A stretch of DNA of 11,135 nt from Geothermovivens sp964644845. GTDB lineage: Bacteria > Zhuqueibacterota > Zhuqueibacteria > Oleimicrobiales > Geothermoviventaceae. Shown piece after piece: positions 6,300 to 11,135 of the stretch (its first letter is position 1; every line of letters begins with the position of its first letter). Position numbers and translations under genes: made by a program. Below the pieces are notes generated by a model. It was not told the DNA's origin, did no database searches, and was given only the letters and a program-made list of their open reading frames with translations. Where the stretch lies: positions 1 to 11,135 of the forward strand of contig CAZXXS010000009.1 in NCBI GenBank assembly GCA_964644845.1. The letters are read 5' to 3'.

Positions 6300-7502
6300 T
6301 CAGGGCAGGCAGATCTTTCCCAGCACCGTGGGGCGCTTGGCTCCCGTAGCACCTGGACAATTTCCCGGCAGGCCGTGCACTGCCTCGTTGGCCAGAACGG
6401 CGAATGCCATTGCCTCCTTGGCATCCGGATCAATGCCCACCTGATCGATGGTACGAATCGTCACCCACGGCAGATATTCGTGAAGCATGTTCAAAAGAAA
6501 CGGGTTTCTGGCTCCACCACCGCTTACCAGGATTTCATCCACCGGCATTTTTGGAAGCACAAAATCATTGATCGCTTCCGCTACGCTGCGAGCGGTAAAC
6601 GCCGTCACCGTGGCCAGTACATCCTCCGGGTAGAGGCCGCGGCGCGGGGCTTCTTCGGCCAGTCGCCTGGCAAACGCCCGCCCAAATGTCTCTCGACCCG
6701 TACTTTTTGGCGGCAGGCGACGGAAGTAGGCTTCACGCATCAGCCGATCCAGCCACTCGTTGTCAATCCGACCTGTGCTGGCATGCCGTCCACCGGCGTC
6801 CATCGGCTCACCCCAGTAGATCTCGCTAAGGGTGTCGATCATGGCGTTTCCCGGGCCGGTGTCAAAGGCGAACACGTCCTCGAGACTTGCGTTCTTCGGC
6901 AACACCGTGACGTTGGCAATGCCGCCGATGTTCAAGGCCACCAGGTTCCGGTTCAGGTGGCGCAAAGCCAGCCAATCGAAATACGGGACCAGCGGAGCCC
7001 CTTCGCCGCCCACGGCCAAATCCGCCACGCGAAAGTCGGCCACTGTGGGCAAGCCCGTTCGCTTGGCGATTACAGCGGGTTCGGCAATTTGTACTGTGGC
7101 TCGCACACGGGTTCCGAGAAAATCCGCCGGTTCCGGAAAATGCCCAATCGTCTGTCCGTGCGAACCGATCAGGTGCACATCCTTGATCGACAGTCCGGCC
7201 CGTTCTACCACCTGCTCAGCCGCGTCGGCAAAGAGTTCGCCCAGCCGCATGTTCAGACGTCCTACATCCGCCAGGCGTACGGTTTCCGCCTGAGCCACAG
7301 CCAGTACAGCCTCCCGAACTGCCCTGGGGTAGGCCACCGTTCCAAAATGGAGGAGACGAAACGTCGCCTCAGACCCTACCCCCCGAATCTCTACCAGGGC
7401 AACATCCACCCCATCTGCTGAGGTTCCAGACATCAACCCCAGCACGCGCTTTGGCTCCGCATCCAGCAACTTCTTCCAGGAGAACCCCTGTGTTTTGCTC
7501 AC
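6300..7502 (-). CDS. anmK: Anhydro-N-acetylmuramic acid kinase
   Basis: A 400-residue cytosolic kinase of the ASKHA fold. AnmK cleaves the 1,6-anhydro bond of anhMurNAc and phosphorylates it with ATP to MurNAc-6-phosphate during peptidoglycan recycling. The key signatures are GLMSGTSADGVDVAL (22-36), SHGQTI (114-119) and DFRVADLAVGGEGAPLVP (156-173), whose Asp161 lies at the position of the catalytic base. NIGGIANVT (191-199), FDTGPGN (213-219) and SGGGARN (327-333) complete the nucleotide and sugar sites. The start is GTG at 7502, which overlaps the stop of the upstream kinase gene as GTGA, a 4-base overlap that implies translational coupling. The N-terminal 18 residues precede the conserved core and are a short extension. 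MurQ, which normally takes the product onward, is not in the window. Confidence 0.96.
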   Translation of the reverse strand: MSKTQGFSWKKLLDAEPKRVLGLMSGTSADGVDVALVEIRGVGSEATFRLLHFGTVAYPRAVREAVLAVAQAETVRLADVGRLNMRLGELFADAAEQVVERAGLSIKDVHLIGSHGQTIGHFPEPADFLGTRVRATVQIAEPAVIAKRTGLPTVADFRVADLAVGGEGAPLVPYFDWLALRHLNRNLVALNIGGIANVTVLPKNASLEDVFAFDTGPGNAMIDTLSEIYWGEPMDAGGRHASTGRIDNEWLDRLMREAYFRRLPPKSTGRETFGRAFARRLAEEAPRRGLYPEDVLATVTAFTARSVAEAINDFVLPKMPVDEILVSGGGARNPFLLNMLHEYLPWVTIRTIDQVGIDPDAKEAMAFAVLANEAVHGLPGNCPGATGAKRPTVLGKICLP

Positions 7503-8470
7503 GAACGTTGCCCCAGCAGATTAGCCAGAACAGTCCCCTCCACGGCGATGCCTTCCCTTTGCAAGCCGATCACCGCTGCACCGAGGGCCGGATCCAGCAT
7601 CGGGTCGACGATCTCGTGGGCGACCTTTGCTTCTTCCAGGACACGCTTCATTCCCGGTTCCAGCACCGCGCGTTGCTTGAACACGCTACCGATGGGCGCA
7701 ATCTTCACCTTTTCCGAGGACCACGTCAACCGTTTGGCTACAGCGGCGGCCAAACGCCCGAGTTCTTCACCGGCCCGATCCACAATGCTTTGCGCCACAG
7801 GGTCGCCCTCAGCAGCAATCTGAAACACCAGCGGGGCCAGTGCGGCCACACCGGCCCGATCCAGGTCGCCCTGGTACACACGCGGAATGACGCGATCGAT
7901 GCGTTCTACGCCCAGGTGTTTTTCCAAAGCAGTCCGCAACGCCGTCCGCGGTCCCCGTCCATCCAGATCTTTCAACGCAGCAATTAGCGCCTGCTGTCCA
8001 ATCCAGTAGCCGCTGCCCTCGTCGCCAAGCAGGTAGCCCCAGCCACCGCTGCGTTCCACGCGACCGTCTGCCCCTTTGCCGAAGCAGATGGTTCCCGTAC
8101 CGGAAATGACGATGATCCCCTCGCCGCCTGCGAAGGCACCAGCCAGGGCAGCAGCCGCGTCGCTGTCCACGGTGGCGTGTTGCGACAGACCCAGACCGGT
8201 GACGATTTTCGACACGGCCTCCCGATCAGCGGGCCGCCCCACCCCGGCCAGCGCTACAACCAGGTGACGGACTTCGGCAACGTCTGCCCCGGCCTCGCGG
8301 AGCGCCGTTTCAATCGTTTCCCGCAGCACCTGGGCAAGTTTTTCTGCGCCAATCACCTGGTAGTTGGAGGTACCACCCTGCGCTCGAGCCAGCACCCGGC
8401 CATCCAACGCCACAACTGCTACGTTTGTGCTCGTCCCTCCACCGTCCACGCCAACCACTACGTCTGGCAT
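7499..8470 (-). CDS. BadF/BadG-family N-acetylglucosamine (amino sugar) kinase
   Basis: A 323-residue ASKHA-fold kinase of the BadF/BadG/BcrA/BcrD family that includes eukaryotic GlcNAc kinase and bacterial MurK. The phosphate-1 loop VGVDGGGTSTNVAV (6-19), the Asp-containing VDSDAAAAL (101-109), the phosphate-2 loop ISGTGTI (122-128) and GGWGYLLGDEGSGYWIG (142-158) are all present. The adenosine-motif region near 258-262 (APIGS) and DPALGAAVIG near the C-terminus also fit. It probably phosphorylates GlcNAc, and perhaps MurNAc or GlcN, at C6. I chose ATG at 8470, which has GGGAG 7 bases upstream; the TTG at 8476 lies too close to that site. It is followed by anmK with a 4-base overlap, which supports a job in cell-wall sugar salvage. 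Confidence 0.9.
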   Translation of the reverse strand: MPDVVVGVDGGGTSTNVAVVALDGRVLARAQGGTSNYQVIGAEKLAQVLRETIETALREAGADVAEVRHLVVALAGVGRPADREAVSKIVTGLGLSQHATVDSDAAAALAGAFAGGEGIIVISGTGTICFGKGADGRVERSGGWGYLLGDEGSGYWIGQQALIAALKDLDGRGPRTALRTALEKHLGVERIDRVIPRVYQGDLDRAGVAALAPLVFQIAAEGDPVAQSIVDRAGEELGRLAAAVAKRLTWSSEKVKIAPIGSVFKQRAVLEPGMKRVLEEAKVAHEIVDPMLDPALGAAVIGLQREGIAVEGTVLANLLGQRS

Positions 8471-8684
8471 CTGCAAACTCCCGAATTCTCGTCGAGTGCG
8501 TCACATCTTTCCGTCGGCAAATCCCGGATCCGCCTCGTTTCCCGCGCCAACCGCTGGCCAGCCAAATCCTGGGGCAAACCACTGATCCCACCCATCCCGA
8601 GCGCCAGCAACCTGCGCATCGCGAACGGACGCCAGCTTGCCGTAGCCACGAGAGGCGCAGCCACAAGAAAAGGCAGCCAAGCGG

Positions 8685-9272
8685 TCAGAACCCTCGCAAG
8701 CGCCGCAATCGGCGAGCCACAGCCACTGCTACAAGTGCCTTTACGGCTTCGCCCGGCAGGAAGACCACGGCCCCCACCAGCAACGCGTGCACAAGGCCAA
8801 TCGGCTCTCCAACCAACCAGCGCGCGGCCGCGGCCAGGTAGAGTGCACCGATCAACAACAGGCCACCGCTGGCCGCCAGGCAGGCAAACACGTCGCGACC
8901 GAAAGAGTCGTCAAAACCACGCAGGCGAGCAACCGTCCAGGCAGCCAGCGGGAAACTCAAAAGGTACCCAAATGTCGGCGAGGCCACAGCCGCAAAGCCA
9001 CTGGTCCCCGCAAACACCGGGAAACCCGCCAGTCCTGCGGCCAGGTACACCACCTGGCTGGCCAGCGCCCAACCCGGAGGCAAAAGCAATCCCGCCAGGA
9101 ACACAAACAGCGTCTGCAACGTCACCGGAACCCAGGGCAAGGGCAGCCGAAGCATCGCCCCAACACCTGTGAGGCTGGCGAAAAGGGCCGCCAGCAACGG
9201 CCGTGTCAATCGACTCGAAGTTCCCGACACAGCGACTTTACCGGGCGGAAACCTACTCTTTTCCGGGTTCAC
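8685..9272 (-). CDS. bioY: BioY biotin transporter substrate-binding (S) component
   Basis: A 195-residue membrane protein with six hydrophobic segments (about 25-45, 50-65, 68-90, 95-116, 128-150 and 163-187), the usual size and topology of BioY. Family signatures are PLPWVPVTLQTLFVFLAGLL (44-63), AAGLAGFPVFAGTSG (78-92) and SPTFGYLLSFPLAAW (98-112). BioY captures biotin and normally works with the energy-coupling factor EcfA/EcfT or BioM/BioN, none of which is encoded here. It may use a module encoded elsewhere or act alone, as some solitary BioY proteins do. The start is GTG at 9272 with GAGG seven bases upstream. The N-terminal 22 residues are polar and not conserved, so a start further in is possible. 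It lies 214 bases before the sugar kinase gene. Confidence 0.93.
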   Translation of the reverse strand: MNPEKSRFPPGKVAVSGTSSRLTRPLLAALFASLTGVGAMLRLPLPWVPVTLQTLFVFLAGLLLPPGWALASQVVYLAAGLAGFPVFAGTSGFAAVASPTFGYLLSFPLAAWTVARLRGFDDSFGRDVFACLAASGGLLLIGALYLAAAARWLVGEPIGLVHALLVGAVVFLPGEAVKALVAVAVARRLRRLRGF

Positions 9273-9283
9273 TTCTCAACCTC

Positions 9284-9298
9284 AGCGGCCGAGCCGCT
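9284..9298 (-). promoter_or_regulatory. Perfect inverted repeat in the bioY leader
   Basis: AGCGGC-tcg-GCCGCT lies 11 bases before the bioY start codon and next to its ribosome-binding site, downstream of the glycosyltransferase terminator. It could be an operator or an mRNA hairpin affecting bioY translation. It does not resemble a classical BirA operator. Confidence 0.35.
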
Positions 9299-9320
9299 TA
9301 CGTCGCCCGGGCTCAGGTGC

Positions 9321-9349
9321 GAAAAAAGGCCACACAAAAGCGTGGCCCC
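9321..9349 (-). terminator. Intrinsic terminator of the glycosyltransferase gene
   Basis: On the minus strand GGCCAC (9347-9342), loop gcttttgt, GTGGCC (9333-9328) is followed directly by six T (9327-9322). It ends the glycosyltransferase transcript about 75 bases after its stop and only about 50 bases before the bioY start. Confidence 0.85.
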
Positions 9350-9422
9350 AAAAAGGAACATCACGGCTCGCCAGCCTCCGGGCAAGCCGGTTGCGCAGTA
9401 GAAGCTCGGTTTTGTTTTCGAA

Positions 9423-10967
9423 CTACCACGGCGGCAGCCCCTGAGCAATCCGCCGGTTGATTTCTTTCCGCCGCTCCAACGCCAGCTTGCGCGCCAGCAT
9501 TTTGTTGGCGATTTTCATCTCCGGATCGCGCTTAGCATCCGTGTTGTCAGGGTGGCGGCGGTAGTGGTAGAGCACCTGGTGTACGCGCCCTACGTCGTAC
9601 TTCTCAGAGACCTTTAGCACCAGGTCGTAGTCTTCGCCGTAGTGTCCAAACTTGTCCTCGTTGAAACCGCCGAACTCCTCGATCACTTTCTTGCGCCACA
9701 TCCGAACGGCTCCTGCGCCGTCCACCCGCAAGATGTTGTTCCGGTTGTACTCCAGATGCTTGATCACACCGAACTCCTCGAGGACGTTCCCGTCGGGATC
9801 GATCAGGTCGTAGTACGAAATCGCCAACCCGCATTTGGGGTGGCTCTCCAGGTATTCGACCATTGCCCCGAGGGTGTCGGGCGTGTACTCGTCGTCCGAA
9901 TCCAGCTGAGAAATGTACTTGCCGCGCGCTGCGTTCACACCCAGGTTCAGGCTGTACGCAATGATGTTTTTGTCGTTGCGAATCAGCTTCACACGACCGT
10001 TCGTCTGCTGCACGTAGCGTTCCACCACGTCCTGGCTACCGTCCGTCGACCCGTTGTCGACGACGATGACTTCGTAGTCGTCGAACTTGTTGGCCAGCAC
10101 GCTTTCGATGGCTCTGCCAATGTACCGTGCCCGATTGTAACACGGAATGACCACGCTCACGGTCAGATCGTACACGTCCTCGGGCCCGTACAGCACGGTG
10201 GCATTCTCATGGGTCAGAAAAGCGCCCTGGCGTTTCAGAAAACGGTAGAATGCTTCTTCGATTTCGCGCTCTTCGTCCTTGTCGTAGAACAAGTACGAAA
10301 AACCACCGTACTTGCCCTCACCCGGGAAAAACAGCTTTGAGGCACCGACACTGGCGCGCTTTTCCTCCGCTTTTTCCGGCGAGATCAACACCTCGTACAC
10401 AGGTTCCGGCACGCGAGCCAGGGGGAATTTTTCCATCACCCGCAGCCGGTAGTCGTAGTCCTCAGCCCGATTGAAGCCGGTGTCGTAGCCTCCCACCGCG
10501 TCGAAAGCCGCTCGGCTGAGTCCCTTCACGTAGCCCAGCTGTACGCGCTCCGTGATGTTGTCGTTCTCGTCGCGCAGACTCTTGCGTTGACGGGCACCGT
10601 CGGGAAAAACTTCTTCGTAATCGGCGTACACCCAGCCAGTTTTGCCCCCGTCGTAGGCTTTCCAGTACGCTTCCAGGGCCTCCGGCCGCAGACGGATGTT
10701 CGGCGGCAGGTACACCACCAGTTCCCCACCGGTCTCGGCGAAAGCGCGATTCATCAGTTCAGCCATGTTCTGGTAGGATCCGGGCACCTTTTTGACACCG
10801 GGCAATGCCTCCACGCGCTCGCGCACCTCCGGCGCCAGGGCTTCCTCGTCCACCTGCTGCAGCACCAGCACGTCGAAATCGCGAAACGTCTGGCGCTCGA
10901 TCCCCTCTAACGTCGGTTCCAGCTTTTGCCCCGGAAACACCGGGACAACTACACTGATCTTAGCCAT
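9423..10967 (-). CDS. Tandem-domain family 2 (GT-A) glycosyltransferase
   Basis: A 514-residue cytosolic protein with two GT2-type domains in tandem. Domain 2 (about 267-480) looks fully active: VSVVIPCYNRARYIGRAIES (270-289), VVDNGSTDGS (302-311), the metal-binding LDSDDEYTP (355-363), and GEDYDLVLKV (444-453) with the likely catalytic base, then HYRRH (468-472). Domain 1 (about 4-230) starts with ISVVVPVF and keeps an AEDYDYRL motif (168-175), but where DXD is expected it reads VVYLPPNIRL (84-93). Domain 1 is therefore probably non-catalytic or uses another chemistry. There are no membrane segments. It probably transfers a sugar from a nucleotide donor to a surface polysaccharide, lipid or protein; acceptor and donor are unknown. 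ATG at 10967 has AGGGAG about 8 bases upstream. It forms its own unit with a good promoter and terminator. Confidence 0.92.
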   Translation of the reverse strand: MAKISVVVPVFPGQKLEPTLEGIERQTFRDFDVLVLQQVDEEALAPEVRERVEALPGVKKVPGSYQNMAELMNRAFAETGGELVVYLPPNIRLRPEALEAYWKAYDGGKTGWVYADYEEVFPDGARQRKSLRDENDNITERVQLGYVKGLSRAAFDAVGGYDTGFNRAEDYDYRLRVMEKFPLARVPEPVYEVLISPEKAEEKRASVGASKLFFPGEGKYGGFSYLFYDKDEEREIEEAFYRFLKRQGAFLTHENATVLYGPEDVYDLTVSVVIPCYNRARYIGRAIESVLANKFDDYEVIVVDNGSTDGSQDVVERYVQQTNGRVKLIRNDKNIIAYSLNLGVNAARGKYISQLDSDDEYTPDTLGAMVEYLESHPKCGLAISYYDLIDPDGNVLEEFGVIKHLEYNRNNILRVDGAGAVRMWRKKVIEEFGGFNEDKFGHYGEDYDLVLKVSEKYDVGRVHQVLYHYRRHPDNTDAKRDPEMKIANKMLARKLALERRKEINRRIAQGLPPW

Positions 10968-11011
10968 CCAACGACTCCCTTGTGAACCCTAAGGCGAATT
11001 TTTGAGCTGGA

Positions 11012-11040
11012 AAATTAGGAATTTGGGCGGTGAATGTCAA
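11012..11040 (-). promoter_or_regulatory. Sigma-70-like promoter of the glycosyltransferase gene
   Basis: On the minus strand a perfect TTGACA (11040-11035) is followed after 17 bases by TAATTT (11017-11012), in a locally AT-rich stretch about 45 bases upstream of the start codon. The -10 box matches consensus at only 3 of 6 positions, but the spacing and -35 box are ideal. The remaining bases to the window end (11041-11135) show no gene. Confidence 0.6.
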
Positions 11041-11135
11041 GAAAAGAAGGGCGGGGTTAGAGCGAGCAAGCGAAGCCTACAGAGCCTTCTTGTGCCGCTT
11101 TTGGGTCCTTTCCCCCGGATCACGCACACTGCCCA

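Noticed and set aside
4697..6349. 550-codon open frame on the plus strand
   Set aside because: It lies antisense to the confidently identified alternative glmU. It is rich in His, Arg and Pro, matches no family and ends in a proline/arginine-rich tail. It is a by-product of codon bias in the real gene.
5904..7421. 505-codon open frame on the plus strand
   Set aside because: It is antisense to anmK and its spacer, with no recognisable domain or ribosome-binding site; anmK motifs on the other strand are unambiguous.
8458..8664. Small 68-codon minus-strand frame between bioY and the sugar kinase
   Set aside because: It begins with GTG without a clear ribosome-binding site, overlaps the kinase start and resembles no known small protein. 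It cannot be excluded but is not supported.

Overview
The window looks like chromosomal DNA from a moderately GC-rich, Gram-negative-type bacterium. It holds nine confident protein-coding genes, no rRNA or tRNA that I can recognise, no mobile element and no CRISPR array. Several proteins have features common in Bacteroidetes/Chlorobi and neighbouring candidate phyla of the FCB group. The clearest is the alternative, Bacteroidetes-type GlmU, with its FEDD...TRPVYELR start in place of the classical GlmU nucleotide loop. AnmK and the BioY transporter also fit a Gram-negative with peptidoglycan recycling. The phylum is an inference from gene content, not a measurement.

Left part (plus strand). 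A complete TenA-type aminopyrimidine aminohydrolase (thiamine salvage) is followed by about 900 bases without a recognisable gene. This gap contains an 18/20-matching direct repeat and, near its right end, two hairpin-plus-T-run structures that look like intrinsic terminators. A promoter-like -35/-10 pair then precedes a two-gene unit: a stand-alone cyclic-nucleotide-binding protein whose 3' end overlaps the probable TTG start of an AI-2E/PerM-family permease. A 457-base gene-free stretch separates this unit from the convergent minus-strand genes, and a strong terminator for nagB lies inside it.

Middle and right part (minus strand, in transcription order from right to left). A tandem-domain family 2 glycosyltransferase has its own good promoter and its own terminator. 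It is followed by bioY (biotin S component), a BadF/BadG-type N-acetylglucosamine kinase and anmK (overlapping the kinase by 4 bases), a 301-base spacer, an alternative GlmU, a 146-base spacer, and nagB ending in a strong terminator. From the kinase to nagB the genes form a coherent amino-sugar block. AnmK and the kinase would phosphorylate cell-wall-derived anhMurNAc and GlcNAc, NagB would send GlcN-6-P into glycolysis, and the alternative GlmU would build UDP-GlcNAc from GlcN-1-P. The MurNAc-6-P etherase (MurQ) and GlcNAc-6-P deacetylase (NagA) needed to link these steps are not in the window.

I do not see a clearly new defence or mobile system. The observations most worth following up are the cyclic-nucleotide-binding protein translationally overlapping a permease, the large gene-free region ending in apparent terminators, the glycosyltransferase whose first domain has lost its metal-binding motif, and the incomplete amino-sugar recycling block.
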